From: Amycolatopsis sp. cg9
Lineage (GTDB): Bacteria > Actinomycetota > Actinomycetes > Mycobacteriales > Pseudonocardiaceae
Length of the DNA: 64,000 nt
Direction of reading: 5' to 3'
Assembly (NCBI RefSeq): GCF_041346945.1
Contig: NZ_CP166850.1
Location: forward strand, 5,998,501-6,062,500
The notes under the pieces were generated by a model, which did no database searches, was not told where the DNA came from, and saw only the letters and a list, made by a program, of their open reading frames with translations. Of the stretch, positions 11,401 through 21,300 are shown piece by piece (position 1 is the first letter of the stretch; the number at the start of each line of letters is the position of its first letter). Made by a program: the position numbers and the translations under genes.

Positions 11401-14400
11401 TCGGCATGGGCCGCGAGCTGGCCGCCACCTACCCGGTGTTCGCCGACGCGCTCGACGCCGTCCTCGCCCACCTCGACGTCGAGCTGGACCGCCCGCTGCG
11501 CGAGGTCGTTTACGGCGACGACGCCGAGCTGCTCGACCAGACGCAGTACGCGCAGGCGGCGATCTTCGCGTTCGAGGTCGCGGCGTTCCGGCTCCTGGAG
11601 TCGTGGGGGATCACCCCGGACCAGCTGGCCGGGCACTCGGTCGGCGAGATCGCGGCCGCGCACGTCGCCGGTGTGTTCAGCCTGGCGGGGGCGTGCCGGC
11701 TGGTCGCCGCGCGCGGCCGCCTCATGCAGGCCCTTCCGCCGGGCGGCGCGATGCTTTCCGTGGTGGCGAGCGAAGAAGAGGTCGTCCCGCTGCTCGGCGA
11801 CGACGTCGTGATCGCCGCCGTCAACGGCCCTCGCTCGGTCGTCGTCTCCGGCGCCGAGGCCGCCGTCCTCGCGGTGGGGGAGCACTTCGCCAAGACGAAG
11901 CTGCTCGCCGTCTCGCACGCCTTCCACTCGCCGCTCATCGAACCCGCCCTGGCCGAGTTCGGCCGGGTCGTGGCCGGCTTGGACCTGGCCGCCCCCTCGA
12001 TCCCGATCGTCTCGACCGTCGCCGGGGACGCCGACTTCACCTCGCCGGAGTACTGGGTGCGCCAAGCCCGCGAAGCCGTGCGGTTCGCCGACGCCGTCAC
12101 GACGCTGGCCGGAGCGGGGGTGACGACGTTCCTCGACATCGGCCCGGACGGCGTCGCCGCCGCGATGGCGGCCGAAAGCCTGACCGGCGGCGAAGTCGTC
12201 GCGGCCGTGCGTGACGAGCCCCGGACCCTGGTCACCGCCCTGACGCGGCTGCACCACGCCCGCGTTCCCGTGGACTGGGCGAAGTTCTTCGGCGGCGGCC
12301 GCCCGGTCGCGCTGCCGACCTACCCGTTCGCCCCGGACCGCTACTGGCCCGAAGGCTTCCACGGCGCGAACGGCGACCTGCGCCTGTCCGGCCTGCACTC
12401 CGCGGAGCACCCGCTGCTCGGCGCCGGGGTCGCGCTGCCGGAGTCGGGCGGGTTCCTCTTCACCGGCGCGCTTTCCCCGCAGCTGCAGCCGTGGCTGGCC
12501 GACCACACCGCCGGCGGCGTGATCGTGTTCCCCGAGGCCGGGTTCGTGGAACTGGCCGTGCGCGCGGGCGACGAGGTCGGCTGCGACCTCGTCGAGGAGC
12601 TGACCGTCGAGGTCCCGCTGACGCTGCCGCCGGTCGGCGGGGTGCACGCGCAGGTCGTCGTCGGCCCGGAAGGGACCGCGGGGAGCCGGGAACTGACCAT
12701 CTGGACCCGGCCCGAAGGCGAAGGCGAGCAGCCGTGGACGCGGACCGCGGCCGGCCGGCTCGCCCCCGGCGCGGCCGAACCGGCGGTCGACCCGGCCTGG
12801 CCGCCGTCCGCGGTGGAACTGGTCCTCGACGGCTTCTACGAGGACCACGCCGAGGCCGGCGCCGCCTTCCGCGGGCTGCAAGCGGCGTGGCGCTCGGGTG
12901 ACGAGGTCTTCGCCGAGGTGGCGCTGCCCGCGGCACGCCAGGACGACGCGGCCGCGTTCGGCCTGCACCCGGCGCTGCTCGACGCGGCCCTGCAAGCCGC
13001 GACCCTGCTGGACACCCCGCTGCGCCCTGCGACGGGCTGGACGCGGTTCGCGCTCCACGCCGCCGGTGCGGCGGCCGCGCGCGTCCACCTCCGCCGTACC
13101 GAAGACACGATCGCCCTCACCCTGACCGACCCCAGTGGAGCGCTGATCGCGTCCGCGGAAGCCGTGTCGTTCGGGGAAGCCGCCACGCCGCGGCAGCAGG
13201 GGCACGACTCGCTGTTCCACCTCGAGTGGACCCCGCTGCCCGAGCTTTCGCCGTCGGGCAAGCGGCTCGTCGTGCTGGGGGAGGACGCGACCGACCTGGC
13301 CGGGCTGGTGGCCGCGGCGAAGGACGACGGCGTGGTCGTCGTCGGGGTGGACACGAGCGGGGACCCGGTCACCGCGACCCACCGCGCGACCGCGCTGGTG
13401 CTGGACCAGCTGCAGTTCTTCCTGGCCGCCGACGACGTCCAGGTGGTGTTCCGCACCGGCGACGGCCCCGCGGCCGCGGCGGTGCAGGGCCTGGTCCGGG
13501 CGGCGCAGTCGGAGAACCCGGGCCGGTTCCTGCTGGTCGAAGGCGATGCCGTCGAGGCCGCCGTGGCCTCCGGGGAGCCGCAGGTCGCGGTGCGCGACGG
13601 CGTCCCGCACCGCGCCCGGCTGGTCCGGGCACCCGCGGCGGACCGGCCGGAACCCGGCTTCGGCGACCCGGACGGCACGGTGCTCGTCACCGGCGGCACG
13701 GGCGGGCTCGGCCGGCTGCTGGCCCGGCACCTGGTGACCCACCACGGCGTCCGGCACCTGCTGCTGGCCGGCCGGCGGGGCCTCGGCTCCGCCGGGGCCG
13801 CGGACCTGGTGAACGAGCTGAAGGGCCTGGGCGCGGACGTGCGCGTCGCGGCGTGCGACACCGCCGACCGCGAAGACGTCGCCGACCTGCTGTCGGGCAT
13901 CCCGGCAGGCCACCCGCTGACGGCGGTGGTGCACGCGGCCGGCGTCCTCGACGACGGCGTCGTGGGGTCGCTGACGCGAGCGCGGCTGAAGAAGGTGCTG
14001 CGCCCCAAGGTGGACGGCGCCTGGCACCTGCACGAGCTGACCCGCGGCCTCGACCTGGCGGCGTTCGTCCTGTACTCGTCGGCGAGCGGCCTGCTCGGCG
14101 GCGTCGGCCAGGGCAACTACGCGGCGGCGAACTCCTTCCTGGACGCACTGGCTTCGGCCCGGCGCGCGGAGGGGCTGCCGGCGGTGTCGCTGGCGTGGGG
14201 CCCGTGGGCGCAGGCGGACGGCATGGCGGGCACGCTCGCCGACGTCGATGCTCAGCGCCTGGCGAAGTCCGGCATGCGCCGCTTCACCCCGGAGGAGGGC
14301 CTGGCGCTGTTCGACACGGCGGTGGCTTCGCCGGCCGCGATGGTGGTGCCGGTGGGCCTGGACCTGGCGGTGCTGCGCGGCCACATCGTCCCGCCGGTAC

Positions 14401-14960
14401 TGGGCGACCTGGTCCCGAAGACCCGCCGCACGGCCCGCATCGACGCCGACGGCGTGCGGTCGTTCGTCCCGCGCCTGGGCGAGCTGGCCCCGGACGCGCA
14501 GGACCGCGAGCTGCTCGGCCTGGTCCGCGAACTGGCGGCGAGCGTCCTCGGCCACGGCTCCCCGGCGGCGATCGACCCGGACACGGGTTTCACCGAGATC
14601 GGCTTCGACTCGCTGACGGTGGTGGAGCTGCGCAACCGCCTGGGCTACGCGACCGGGCTGACGCTGCCGGCGACGGTGCTGTTCGACCACCCGAACCCGC
14701 GGGTGCTCAGCACGCACCTGCTTTCGCTGCTGAGCCCGGAGCCGGTGGACGCGTCGTCCCGGGTGCTGGACGAGTTCGCCCGCTTCGAAGCGCTGGCGGA
14801 GGACCCTTCGCTGACGCCTGAGACGGTCGGCTTCCTGACGACCCGGCTGCGGTCCCTGCTGGACCGCCTCGGCGGCGACAGCGAGTTCCTGGAGTCCCTG
14901 GACTCCGCGAGCGACGGCGAGCTGTTCCGCCTGATCGACTCGGAGCTCGGCAGCGACTGA
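5493..14960 (+). CDS. Type I modular PKS, two modules (KS-AT-KR0-ACP / KS-AT-DH-KR-ACP)
   Basis: 3,155 residues. The ATG at 5493 is chosen because a typical N-terminal coiled-coil docking domain ([12 protein letters not shown]) starts a few residues in and GAGG lies just upstream. Module 1: KS about 35-455 (Cys201); AT about 555-830 with GHSQGEIA and YASH at about 741, hence methylmalonyl-CoA; a KR-like region whose nucleotide loop reads GAEEGFG and whose catalytic Tyr is lost (about 1143-1260), so the beta-ketone should stay; ACP GFDSL near 1393. Module 2: KS about 1456-1865 (Cys near 1616); AT with HAFH near 2143, hence malonyl; DH about 2306-2560 with His near 2337 and Asp near 2498 but without the usual YGPxF; KR with GGTGGLG near 2731 and LDD near 2820 (B-type, active); ACP GFDSL near 3038. 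A C-terminal docking helix ([13 protein letters not shown]) ends the protein. Expected additions: an alpha-methyl ketone, then an alkene, or an alcohol if the DH is impaired. The gene faces the transporter operon convergently. Confidence 0.96.
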   Translation: MTEDKKLVEYLKWVTADLAKTRKRVEELETAEPEPVAIVSMACRYPGGVTSPEGLWELVLDGGDGIGAFPEDRGWDLGGLFGDERGRSYVREGGFLDHAGRFDPGLFGISPREALAMDPQQRHLLEVSWEVIERAGVDPLSLRGSKTGVFAGVMYHDYGQGARFPEEALGFLGVGTAGSVLSGRVSYTLGLEGPAVTVDTACSSSLVAMHWAAQALRAGDCELAIAGGVTIMATPGSFVDFSAQGGLARDGRCKSYAESADGVGWAEGVGLVLLERLSDARRNGHEVLAVLRGSAVNQDGASNGLTAPNGPSQQRVIRQALTTSGLTVSDVDVVEGHGTGTPLGDPIEAQSLLATYGKGRTTPLLLGSVKSNIGHTQAAAGVAGVIKMVQAMRHGVVPESVHLDEPSSHVDWTAGAVEVVTEHTPWPETGRVRRSAVSSFGISGTNAHVILEQPEPVEQTETEARPGVRAFVVAGRTEAALAAQAARLRDHLDSGDTSAADLAWSLAKSRAALDHRAVIVAEDPRDDFAALAAGTPGPAVTTGVADVDGRVVFVFPGQGAQWAGMGARLLDESPVFAARIAECEAALAPYLDWSLTDVLRGTAPLDRVDVVQPASFAVMVALAALWQAHGITPDAVVGHSQGEIAAACVSGALDLADAARVVALRSQAIARRLAGAGTMLSVSVPAADVEARLARFEGKLSVAVANSPSSVVVAGDPAAGEEFLAELAEAGLRARRIDVDYASHSAHVELIEDELATALAGLKPRPSEIPFFSTVDGDWLDTSRLDAGYWYRNLRQRVRFEDAIRELLSLQYQAFLEISSHPVLNVPLQEIAEDAGARAVVTGTLRRTDGGLDRFLTSVAKAHVRGVSPDWASFLAEGAKIVPLPTYAFQHENYWPEPAAAATADPAEAAFWTAVDDADFAALSSTLDVEEDALTRVLPALSSWRRRRGEQSAVDGWRYRVTWKPLPTGTSATGRWLALVPEDFDVPFDADCLVVAPDADAVEVLRTGLGDHTGVVSFLELDGTTFTTTAALVEFLAGADPVVPLWAVTRGAVSVGRSDPLADPARAALWGAGRVLALEYPKAWGGLIDLPATLDERAAARFAAALGGPEDQVAVRASGVFGRRLVHAAAGGAAEPWRPHGTVLVTGAEEGFGARVAEWVTESGADVVTDIPGDRPLTAVLHTAGMTGDPGAWTTAVRLDEALAGTDLEAFVLFTSVSAVWGAEGRRDRAAVDTGLEALARHRRDRGRVATAVAWSAWADTGVAEDEETAGFLRARGLPPLPVEQALLALGQAVAHNDTAVVLADVRWDRFVPALTSRRDGTLFDELPEVRALAETGSGDVTAASGLLGRLRESDPRDRETLLLDLVREQVAGLLGYAGAAAVEPRRPFKELGFDSLTSVELRNRINAATGLTLPATLVFDHPRPDAVASLLAAELLGGEDRAAAPVVSGVADGDPIVVVGMSCRYPGGVRSPEDLWRLVADGTDAITEFPGDRGWDLLGLRDGASYVHEGGFVDGVANFDAGFFGISPREALAMDPQQRQLLEVAWELFERAGVDPEALRGSTTGVYVGGSGNGYAPPPELAGHLLTGAATSVLSGRISYLFGLEGPSVTVDTACSSSLVALHMAARALASGECSLAVAGGVTVMATPSAFVEFSYQGGLAPDGRCRSFAETAGGTGWSEGTGLLLLERLSDARRNGHTPLAVLRGSAVNSDGASNGLTAPNGPSQQRVIRQALANAGLSTSDVDAVEAHGTGTSLGDPIEAQALLATYGRDREEPLLLGSIKSNLGHAQSAAGVAGVIKMVEAIRHGVLPKTVHLDEPTSQVDWTAGAISLLTEQRPWPETGRARRGAVSSFGVSGTNAHVILEQAEDAEPSEASVTGPVPVLLSARTPERLAAQAARIADFVATQPDLTDLAAALATTRTHFDHRTAVVAADRAELLAGLREIDGPTLAGPEGKLAVLFAGQGSQRLGMGRELAATYPVFADALDAVLAHLDVELDRPLREVVYGDDAELLDQTQYAQAAIFAFEVAAFRLLESWGITPDQLAGHSVGEIAAAHVAGVFSLAGACRLVAARGRLMQALPPGGAMLSVVASEEEVVPLLGDDVVIAAVNGPRSVVVSGAEAAVLAVGEHFAKTKLLAVSHAFHSPLIEPALAEFGRVVAGLDLAAPSIPIVSTVAGDADFTSPEYWVRQAREAVRFADAVTTLAGAGVTTFLDIGPDGVAAAMAAESLTGGEVVAAVRDEPRTLVTALTRLHHARVPVDWAKFFGGGRPVALPTYPFAPDRYWPEGFHGANGDLRLSGLHSAEHPLLGAGVALPESGGFLFTGALSPQLQPWLADHTAGGVIVFPEAGFVELAVRAGDEVGCDLVEELTVEVPLTLPPVGGVHAQVVVGPEGTAGSRELTIWTRPEGEGEQPWTRTAAGRLAPGAAEPAVDPAWPPSAVELVLDGFYEDHAEAGAAFRGLQAAWRSGDEVFAEVALPAARQDDAAAFGLHPALLDAALQAATLLDTPLRPATGWTRFALHAAGAAAARVHLRRTEDTIALTLTDPSGALIASAEAVSFGEAATPRQQGHDSLFHLEWTPLPELSPSGKRLVVLGEDATDLAGLVAAAKDDGVVVVGVDTSGDPVTATHRATALVLDQLQFFLAADDVQVVFRTGDGPAAAAVQGLVRAAQSENPGRFLLVEGDAVEAAVASGEPQVAVRDGVPHRARLVRAPAADRPEPGFGDPDGTVLVTGGTGGLGRLLARHLVTHHGVRHLLLAGRRGLGSAGAADLVNELKGLGADVRVAACDTADREDVADLLSGIPAGHPLTAVVHAAGVLDDGVVGSLTRARLKKVLRPKVDGAWHLHELTRGLDLAAFVLYSSASGLLGGVGQGNYAAANSFLDALASARRAEGLPAVSLAWGPWAQADGMAGTLADVDAQRLAKSGMRRFTPEEGLALFDTAVASPAAMVVPVGLDLAVLRGHIVPPVLGDLVPKTRRTARIDADGVRSFVPRLGELAPDAQDRELLGLVRELAASVLGHGSPAAIDPDTGFTEIGFDSLTVVELRNRLGYATGLTLPATVLFDHPNPRVLSTHLLSLLSPEPVDASSRVLDEFARFEALAEDPSLTPETVGFLTTRLRSLLDRLGGDSEFLESLDSASDGELFRLIDSELGSD
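8340..9290 (+). other. Degenerate ketoreductase region (KR0) in module 1 of the 5493-14960 PKS
   Basis: The structural half of a KR is intact in outline ([10 protein letters not shown] through [22 protein letters not shown]). In the catalytic half the GGTGxLG dinucleotide loop has become GAEEGFG, the core is shortened, there is no LDD, and the SS...Y...N catalytic set reads [19 protein letters not shown] with no Tyr in place. NADPH binding and catalysis should both be lost, although the fold may still brace the module. Confidence 0.85.
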
Positions 14961-15000
14961 CCCCGTTCGCCGGCGGCCGGGCGAGCGGGGGCGGGCACGA

Positions 15001-15033
15001 AAAACCGGGCCGGGGGAGAACCCCGGCCCGGTC
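15001..15033 (-). terminator. Intrinsic terminator of the glycosyltransferase-ABC operon
   Basis: A perfect 12-bp stem (15005-15016 with 15022-15033) and a 5-base loop, followed on the minus strand by a run of five T (15001-15005). It sits 14 bases beyond the permease stop. The stem could also stop plus-strand transcripts of the convergent PKS, although no T-run follows on that side. Confidence 0.8.
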
Positions 15034-15046
15034 GGGTCGTGCGAGA

Positions 15047-15814
15047 TCAGGCAGCGACCGCCTGGAACGTGCGCGAGTTCCACCGCACCGCCAGCGCGGT
15101 CAGCGCGATGATCACCACCGCGCCCACCAGCGTCGGCACCACCGGCAGCGTCTGCCGGAAGCTCGCCCGGCTGATGTCCACCACGTACGCCAGCGGGTTG
15201 AACCGCGACAGCACGTACAGCCACATCGGGGCGCGGTCCGGGGTGATCGGCAGCAGGATGCCCGACAGCAGCGTCAGCGGCAGGATCACGATGTTGACGA
15301 TCGACGAGAACGTGTCCTCGTTGCGCAGCTTCAGCACGATCGCGTTCGCGCAGCACGCGATCGTCAACGCCGTCAGCGCCGTGATCACCAGGACCAGGAC
15401 CACGCCGACCGCGCTCACCGCCACCCCGAACACCAGGCTCGCCAGCAGCAGGATGATCACGCCCTGCACCAGCGACAGCGTCACCGACGGCAGGGCCTGG
15501 CCGAGGCTCAGCGCCGTGCGGCTCACCGGGGTCACGCGCAGCCGGTCGACCGCGCCCGCCTTGATGCCCGACAGCAGGACGAAACCGCAGTAGACACCGT
15601 TGGTCGCCGCGATCTGGATGATCAGCGCCGGGGTCAGGTCCACCCAGGACGTCTGGGCCGCGACGCCCGGCGTCTTGCTGACCAGCACCGCCAGCAGCGG
15701 CCCGCACAGCACCAGGTACAGCACCGGCTGGATCATGCCCATCACCAGGTACGGCTTGTTGCGCAGCAGCACCGCCAGCTCGCTGCGGTAGACCAGGATC
15801 GCTTCACGCAGCAT
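15047..15814 (-). CDS. ABC-2 type transporter permease (DrrB-like)
   Basis: 255 residues, the membrane half of a drug-efflux ABC exporter. After a short cytosolic start (REAILVYRSELAVLLRNKPYL) there are about six hydrophobic segments, including PVLYLVLCGPLLAVLV, VTLSLVQGVIILLLASLVFG, a long VGVVLVLVITALTALTIACC stretch, IVNIVILPLTLLSGILLP and a final VGAVVIIALTALAV helix. The motif around LPLTLLSGILLPI and the following RFNPLAYVVD are typical of ABC2_membrane proteins that partner DrrA-like ATPases. The start codon overlaps the end of the ATPase gene by 11 bases, so the two are translationally coupled and probably assemble as a 2+2 complex. Likely role: export of the finished or glycosylated polyketide, giving self-resistance. 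The substrate is inferred from context only. Confidence 0.92.
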   Translation of the reverse strand: MLREAILVYRSELAVLLRNKPYLVMGMIQPVLYLVLCGPLLAVLVSKTPGVAAQTSWVDLTPALIIQIAATNGVYCGFVLLSGIKAGAVDRLRVTPVSRTALSLGQALPSVTLSLVQGVIILLLASLVFGVAVSAVGVVLVLVITALTALTIACCANAIVLKLRNEDTFSSIVNIVILPLTLLSGILLPITPDRAPMWLYVLSRFNPLAYVVDISRASFRQTLPVVPTLVGAVVIIALTALAVRWNSRTFQAVAA

Positions 15815-16775
15815 CGGTGACCTCCTCGGCCGGCTCGCGCGGGCCCCGGCCGGTCAGGGCGAAGAACACGTCGTCGAGGGTGGGGCGCCGGACGCGCAGC
15901 GCCACCAGCGGGATGTCCTGCTGGTCCAGCGCCCGCACCAGCGGCGACAGCACCTCGTCGCTCTGCGCGACCTGGAACCGCACCGTCGCGTCCTCGCGGC
16001 GCAGGCCGCGCACCCCGGGCAGCCCGGCCACCAGCAGTTCCGCGTGGTCCGCGCGTTCCGGCGGCACCGTCACCTCGACGCCGTCGCCGAGCAGGCGGGA
16101 CTTGAGCGCCTCCGGGGTGTCCTCGGCGACGATCACGCCGTCGTCGATCACCTGGATCCGGTCAGCCAGCGCGTCGGCTTCGTCGAGGTAGTGGGTCGAG
16201 AGGAACACCGTCACGCCCTGCTCGTCGCGCAGCCGCCGGATGTGGCTCCAGAGGTGGGCGCGGCTCTGCGGGTCGAGGCCGGTGGTCGGCTCGTCGAGGA
16301 ACAGCACCACCGGCAGGTGCACCATGCCCAGCGCCAGGTCGAGCCGCCGCCGCTGGCCGCCCGACATCGCCGACGTCAGCCGGTCCTCCAGGCCGGTGAG
16401 GCCCAGCTGACCCGAAATCTCGCGGACGCGCTCGGCGGCGTCGGTCTTGTTGAGCCCGTAAAGCCGGGCCTGCAGCATGAGTTCTTCGCGGACCTTGCGT
16501 TCGTCGACCGTGCCGCCGCCCTGGGCGACGTACCCGATGTGCCGCCGCACGCGCTTCTGCTCGGTGAGCAGGTCGGCGCCGGCGATCCGGGCCCGCCCGG
16601 CCGTCGGGCGCAGCAACGTCGTGAGCATCCGCATGGTCGTGGTCTTGCCGGCGCCGTTCGGGCCGAGGAACGCGACGATCTCCCCGGCCTCGACCCGCAG
16701 GTCGACGCCGCGGACCGCGGCGACTTCCCGGCCGTCGGCGGTGAAGGTGCGGGCCAGGCCCGCGGCCTCGATCAC
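15804..16775 (-). CDS. ABC transporter ATP-binding protein (DrrA-like)
   Basis: 323 residues. The frame stays open far upstream through the glycosyltransferase gene, but homology begins at a GTG on 16775 (VIEAAGLARTF), giving a 4-base GTGA overlap with the glycosyltransferase stop. Motifs: Walker A GPNGAGKT at about 38-46, Q-loop near 85 (YVAQGG), signature SGGQ at 138-141, Walker B VVLFLDEP at about 156-163, H-loop His195 (FLSTHYLDEAD). The C-terminal 80-90 residues (from VEVTVPPERADHAEL to RRPTLDDVFFALTGR) are the accessory domain typical of DrrA/CcmA drug exporters. It should energise the overlapping permease gene. Regulation is presumably shared with the glycosyltransferase from the promoter region upstream of 18169. 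Confidence 0.94.
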   Translation of the reverse strand: MIEAAGLARTFTADGREVAAVRGVDLRVEAGEIVAFLGPNGAGKTTTMRMLTTLLRPTAGRARIAGADLLTEQKRVRRHIGYVAQGGGTVDERKVREELMLQARLYGLNKTDAAERVREISGQLGLTGLEDRLTSAMSGGQRRRLDLALGMVHLPVVLFLDEPTTGLDPQSRAHLWSHIRRLRDEQGVTVFLSTHYLDEADALADRIQVIDDGVIVAEDTPEALKSRLLGDGVEVTVPPERADHAELLVAGLPGVRGLRREDATVRFQVAQSDEVLSPLVRALDQQDIPLVALRVRRPTLDDVFFALTGRGPREPAEEVTDAA

Positions 16776-18169
16776 CGGGCCGGCTCGGTCGCGGCCGGCG
16801 TCCCGGCGGCGAGCGCGAGCAGCGCGTCGGCGGCCCCCGCCCGGCCGCGGCCCGGCTCGTGCTGCAGCCGGGCCATTTCCCGCGCCCGCGTGGTGAACGA
16901 CGGGTTTTCCAGGACCTCGGTCAGCTTCGCGGTGACGTCGTCGGCGTCGATGCCGTGCGAGGAGTCGACCACCAGGCCGACGCCGGTGTCGCGCGCGCGG
17001 ACGGCCTGGTCGTAGCCGTCGACGAACAGCGGCCGCAGCAGCAGCGGCTTGCCGAAGTAGAGACTTTCGATGTAGCCGTTGCCGCCGCCGTGGGTGAAGT
17101 GGGCGCGCACGTGCGGGTGGGCGAGGACGTCCAGCTGCGAGGGCAGCCACTTCTCGGCCCGCAGGTTCGACGGCAGCTCGTCGGCCGGTGGCAGCAGGTG
17201 CCACGACTGGGCGGGCAGCCGCCAGAGCACGGCGTGCTTGCCTTCGAGCCGCCGCGCTACCTCGACCAGGCCCTTGATCTCGGCTTCGCTCATCCGCACG
17301 ACCGTGCCGAACCCGATGTACACCACCGATTCGTGCCGGTCGAGCCAGCCCTTGACGTCCTGCTCGTCGGGCAGTTCCGGCAGCGGCGGCACGATCGCGC
17401 CGAGCATCCGGAAGTGCGCCGGGATGTCGACCGGGTACTCCAGCTCGGCCAGCGAATAGACCAGCACGAGCGCGGCTTCGTCGATCCGGGAGGTGTACTT
17501 CGCGGCGAGCCGCGAGACGCCGAGCTCCTTGTTGGACTTCACGTACTCCACGACCCGCTTGCGCAGCAGGGAATCGGTGAAGTACAGCGCCTTGCGGCGG
17601 AACCCGAACCACGCGTTCGCCAAGCGCTGCCCGGCGGTCATTTCCAGCGGCAGCCCGGAGTGCGGGACGGGGAAGCCCGGCGGCAGCTTCGTCAGGTGGT
17701 TGCTCACCGAGAAGGGCACGCTCACGACGTGCGGGATCCGCTGCGTCACGGCCAGCTCGAACCCGGCGTGCAGCAGCGAGTCGATCACCATCGCGGCCGG
17801 CTCGACCTCGCGGACGACCTCGGTGAGCGCGCGGTAGGCCTGGTCGCGGAAGCGCGTGTCGAAGGTGTGCCGCATCAGCGCTTTGTGCGCTTTCCAGCGG
17901 GACTTCTGGGTGACCGCGTGGTAGGTCTCGTCGTCCCACTCCCCGGAGGACAGCTCGGGGATCGGTGCCCCGAGCGACCGGAACCCGACGCGGCTGCCGG
18001 TGCCGTCGGCGCCGATGGCTTCGACCTCGGCGCGGCGGTTGTCGAAGGTGGCGAAGTACAGGTCCGGGACCCCGCGCCGGGACAGTTCCGCCGCCAGCAC
18101 GAGCAGGGAGTTGACCAGCCCGCTGTCGGGTGAGCTGACGAACAGGATCGGACGCCGTTCTCGGCTCAT
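16772..18169 (-). CDS. GT1-family glycosyltransferase (macrolide/UGT-like)
   Basis: 465 residues from ATG at 18169, chosen over an in-frame upstream ATG (18220) because RPILFVSSPDSG starts the Rossmann fold right after it and a GGAAAGG ribosome site lies about 9 bases before it. The C-terminal half has the nucleotide-sugar signature of UGT-like GT1 enzymes: VYIGFGTVVRMSE, then WLPSQLDVLAHPHVRAHFTH and GGGNGYIESLYFGKPLL, ending in LFVDGYDQ. It should move a sugar from an NDP donor to the polyketide in the cytosol. Oddity: the N-terminal loop that in OleD/OleI-type enzymes contains the catalytic His (AHGHVNP) reads SPDSGLVNS at residues 13-21, with no His. The acceptor and sugar cannot be told, and no deoxysugar genes are in the window. 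It is first in an operon with the exporter genes, overlapping the ATPase start by 4 bases. Confidence 0.92.
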   Translation of the reverse strand: MSRERRPILFVSSPDSGLVNSLLVLAAELSRRGVPDLYFATFDNRRAEVEAIGADGTGSRVGFRSLGAPIPELSSGEWDDETYHAVTQKSRWKAHKALMRHTFDTRFRDQAYRALTEVVREVEPAAMVIDSLLHAGFELAVTQRIPHVVSVPFSVSNHLTKLPPGFPVPHSGLPLEMTAGQRLANAWFGFRRKALYFTDSLLRKRVVEYVKSNKELGVSRLAAKYTSRIDEAALVLVYSLAELEYPVDIPAHFRMLGAIVPPLPELPDEQDVKGWLDRHESVVYIGFGTVVRMSEAEIKGLVEVARRLEGKHAVLWRLPAQSWHLLPPADELPSNLRAEKWLPSQLDVLAHPHVRAHFTHGGGNGYIESLYFGKPLLLRPLFVDGYDQAVRARDTGVGLVVDSSHGIDADDVTAKLTEVLENPSFTTRAREMARLQHEPGRGRAGAADALLALAAGTPAATEPAR

Positions 18170-18379
18170 GGAGAAGCACCTTTCCTCGGCGGGAGCACAC
18201 GACCGCCGCGACCGTAACAACGCCTTTTCCGTGAATCACCTAAATTCCGCCGCGGCTCCGCCCGGCCCGGGGTGCGAAGACTAAGGGTTTGCGGGCACCG
18301 GACGCGGTTGACTCCAGCGATGCGGAACCCCGGACCCGCGGTGCCGCGAGTCCCGGCCGGACGACACCGAGAGGCGAGG
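18170..18379. promoter_or_regulatory. Divergent intergenic region between glycosyltransferase operon and PKS
   Basis: 210 bases without a gene, feeding both directions. The left part (about 18210-18250) is unusually AT-rich for this window (GTAACAAC, CCTTTTCC, CCTAAATT) and is the likely promoter zone of the minus-strand operon, although I cannot assign hexamers with confidence. The right part holds the conserved 39-bp block at 18277-18315 and a GAGG ribosome site at 18371-18374 for the ATG at 18380. Confidence 0.6.
18277..18315 (+). promoter_or_regulatory. Conserved upstream block, copy A (promoter/operator candidate)
   Basis: The pattern AAGWCT-N2-GGGTTT-N-CGGGC-N7-GCGGTTGACTCC occurs here and again at 47027-47065 with identical spacing, both times before a PKS gene that starts a new transcription unit. 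It contains TTGACT, which could be a -35 hexamer. The 16 bases CTAAGGGTTTGCGGGC match the published PAS-LuxR (PimM-type) operator consensus CTVGGGAWWTCCCBAG at 10 of 16 positions by my count. The block ends 64 bases before the start codon. Confidence 0.5.
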
Positions 18380-21300
18380 ATGGCCAGCGAGAGCCAGCTG
18401 CGTGACTACCTCAAGCGCGTCACCGCCGACCTGCACCGGTCGCGCCGGCGCGTGCGGGAGATGGAAGCCGCCGCCGCCGAGCCGGTGGCGGTCGTCGGGA
18501 TCGGGTGCCGGTTCCCCGGTGGGGTCGCGACGCCGGACCAGCTGTGGGACCTCCTCGACGGCGGCACCGACGCGATCGGGCCGCTGCCCGCCGACCGCGG
18601 GTGGTCCGCGCTGCTGGCCGGCGTCGACCGCAGCACGATCAGCCTTGGCGACGTCGACGCGTGGCGCGGCGGTTTCGTCGAGGGGGCGGACCGGTTCGAC
18701 GCCGGGTTCTTCCGCGTCTCCCCGCGCGAGGCGCTCGCCATGGACCCGCAGCAGCGGCTCCTGCTCGAAGTCACCTGGGAGGCGCTCGAACGCGCCCGGA
18801 TCGTGCCCGCGAGCCTGCGCGGCAGCCGCACCGGCGTGTTCGTCGGCACCAACGGCCAGAGCTACGGCAAGCTCCTGGCCGCGTCCGGGGAGACCGTCGA
18901 AGGCCACGCCGGCACCGGCACCACCGCGGCCGTGCTCTCCGGCCGCGTCGCCTACACCTTCGGCTTCGAGGGCCCGTCGGTCACCGTCGACACCGCGTGC
19001 TCGTCCTCGTTGGTCGCCGCGCACTGGGCGACGCAGGCGCTGCGCTCCGGCGAGTGCTCCCTCGCACTCGCCGGCGGCGTCACGGTCATGGCGACCCCCG
19101 AGGCGTTCGCCGAGTTCAGCAAGCAGGGCGGGCTCGCCCCGGACGGCCGCTGCAAGGCGTTCGCCGACGGCGCGGACGGCGTCGGCTGGGCCGAAGGCGC
19201 CGGGATCCTTGTCCTGGAAAGGCTTTCCGACGCCCAGCGCCACGGCCACCCCGTCCTCGCCGTCCTCCGCGGCACGGCCGTGAACTCCGACGGTGCCAGC
19301 AGCGGCCTGACCGTCCCCAACGGACCCTCGCAGCAACGCGTGATCCAGGCCGCGCTCGCCGCGTCCGGACTGTCCACTTCGGACGTCGACGTCGTCGAGG
19401 CGCACGGCACCGGCACCCGGCTCGGCGACCCGATCGAAGCGCAGGCCCTGCTGGCCACCTACGGCCGCGACCGCGAGCACGACCTGCTGATCGGCTCGGT
19501 CAAGTCGAACTTCGGGCACACCCAGGCCGCGGCCGGCGTCGCCGGGATCATCAAGGCCGTCCTGGCCATCCGCCACGGCGAGGTGCCGCGCACCCTGCAC
19601 GCCGACCGGCTCTCGTCCGAAGTGGACTGGAGGGCCGGGGCCGTCCGGCCGGTGACCGGAACGGAAGCGTGGCCGGAGACCGGCCGCCCGCGCCGCGCCG
19701 CCGTGTCGTCCTTCGGGGTCAGCGGCACCAACGCGCACACGATCGTCGAGCAGGCCCCCGAATCCGAGCCGGCCGATCGCGGCCCGCGCGCCGCCGGACC
19801 GGTGCCGTGGTTCGTCTCCGCCCGGTCGGAACCCGCGCTGCGCGCCCAGGCCGAAGCGCTGCTGGCCGCCACCGCCGACGACGCCGACCCGGCCGACATC
19901 GCCTTGTCGACCGCGACCACCCGCACGGCGTTCGAGCACCGCCTCGCGGTCGCCGGAACGGGCACCGCGGCCCTGCGCGAAGGCTTGCGTTCCTGGCTCG
20001 AGCAGGGTGCCGCCGCGACCGTGACCACCGGAACGGCGTCGCGCGGCGAGACCGCGTTCCTCTTCTCCGGCCAGGGCGCGCAGCGGAGCGGGATGGGCAC
20101 CGGGCTCGCCGAGGCCCACCCGGTGTTCGCCGAGACGCTCGCCGACCTCTCGGCACGCCTCGGCGTGGTCACGGACGACCGGCTCGACCGGACCGAGTAC
20201 GCGCAGCCCGCGCTGTTCGCCTACGAAGTCGCCCTGTACCGGCTGCTGGAGTCGTGGGGCGTGCGCCCGGCGTTCCTGGCCGGGCACTCGGTCGGCGAGA
20301 TCGCGGCCGCGCACGTCGCCGGGGTGCTCTCGCTCGACGACGCCTGCGCCCTCGTTTCGGCCCGCGCGAAGCTGATGGGTGCGCTGCCCGGGGGCGGCGC
20401 GATGATCTCGGTCCGGGCGTCCGAAGCGGACGTCGCCGCCGAGGGCGTCGACGTCGCCGCCGTGAACGGCCCGGAGTCGGTGGTGCTCTCCGGTCCCGAA
20501 GCCGCCGTCACCGCGGTCGCCGCGCGGTTCCCCGGGGCCCGGCGGCTCAAGGTGTCCCACGCGTTCCATTCGCGCCTGATGGACCCGATGCTCGACGACT
20601 TCCGTTCCGTGGTCACGAAGCTTTCCTTCGCCGAGCCGCAGATCCCGGTCGTTGCGGGTGGGGACGTCACCGACCCGGAGTACTGGGTGCGGCAGGTCCG
20701 CGACACCGTCCGCTTCGGCGACGCCGTCGACCGGCTCACCGGGGCCGGGGTGACGCGGTTCGCCGAACTGGGCCCGTCGGCCGTCCTTTCCGGACTCGTC
20801 GCGGGAGCGATCCCCCTCGCGCGGAAGGACCACGACGAAGCCACCGCGCTGATCGCCGGGCTGGCCGCGCTGCACGTCGCGGGCGGCACCGTCGACTGGG
20901 CGGCCGTGCACCCCGGTGCCCGCCCGGTCGACCTGCCCACCTACGCGTTCCAGCGCGAGCGCTACTGGCCCACGCTCACCCCGCGCACCGGCGACGCGGC
21001 CGGGCTCGGCCTCACCCCCGTCCGGCACGCGCTGCTCGGCGCCGCCCTCGACGTCGCCGCGAGCACCGAGACCGTGCTCACCGGCACCGTGTCCCCGGCC
21101 ACCCAGCCCTGGCTCGCCGGCCGGACCTCGTTCCCCGGCACGGGTTTCCTCGAACTGGCCCTGCGCGCGGCCCGCAACCTCGGCTGCCCGGAGCTCGCCG
21201 AGTTCACCCTCACCGCACCGCTCGCCCTGGCCCCGAAGGACGTCGTCGCACTCCAGGTCCGCGTGGGCCCACCCGACGCCGACGGCCGCCGCCCCATCGA

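Noticed and set aside
15804..18239. A single 811-codon minus-strand frame covering the ATPase and extending upstream
   Set aside because: Only the part from GTG 16775 onward shows protein motifs; the rest is an out-of-frame reading of the glycosyltransferase gene.
18272..18379. Upstream extension of the 18380 PKS by 36 codons
   Set aside because: The extra peptide is unlike docking domains, it overlaps the conserved regulatory block, and ATG 18380 has a proper ribosome site.
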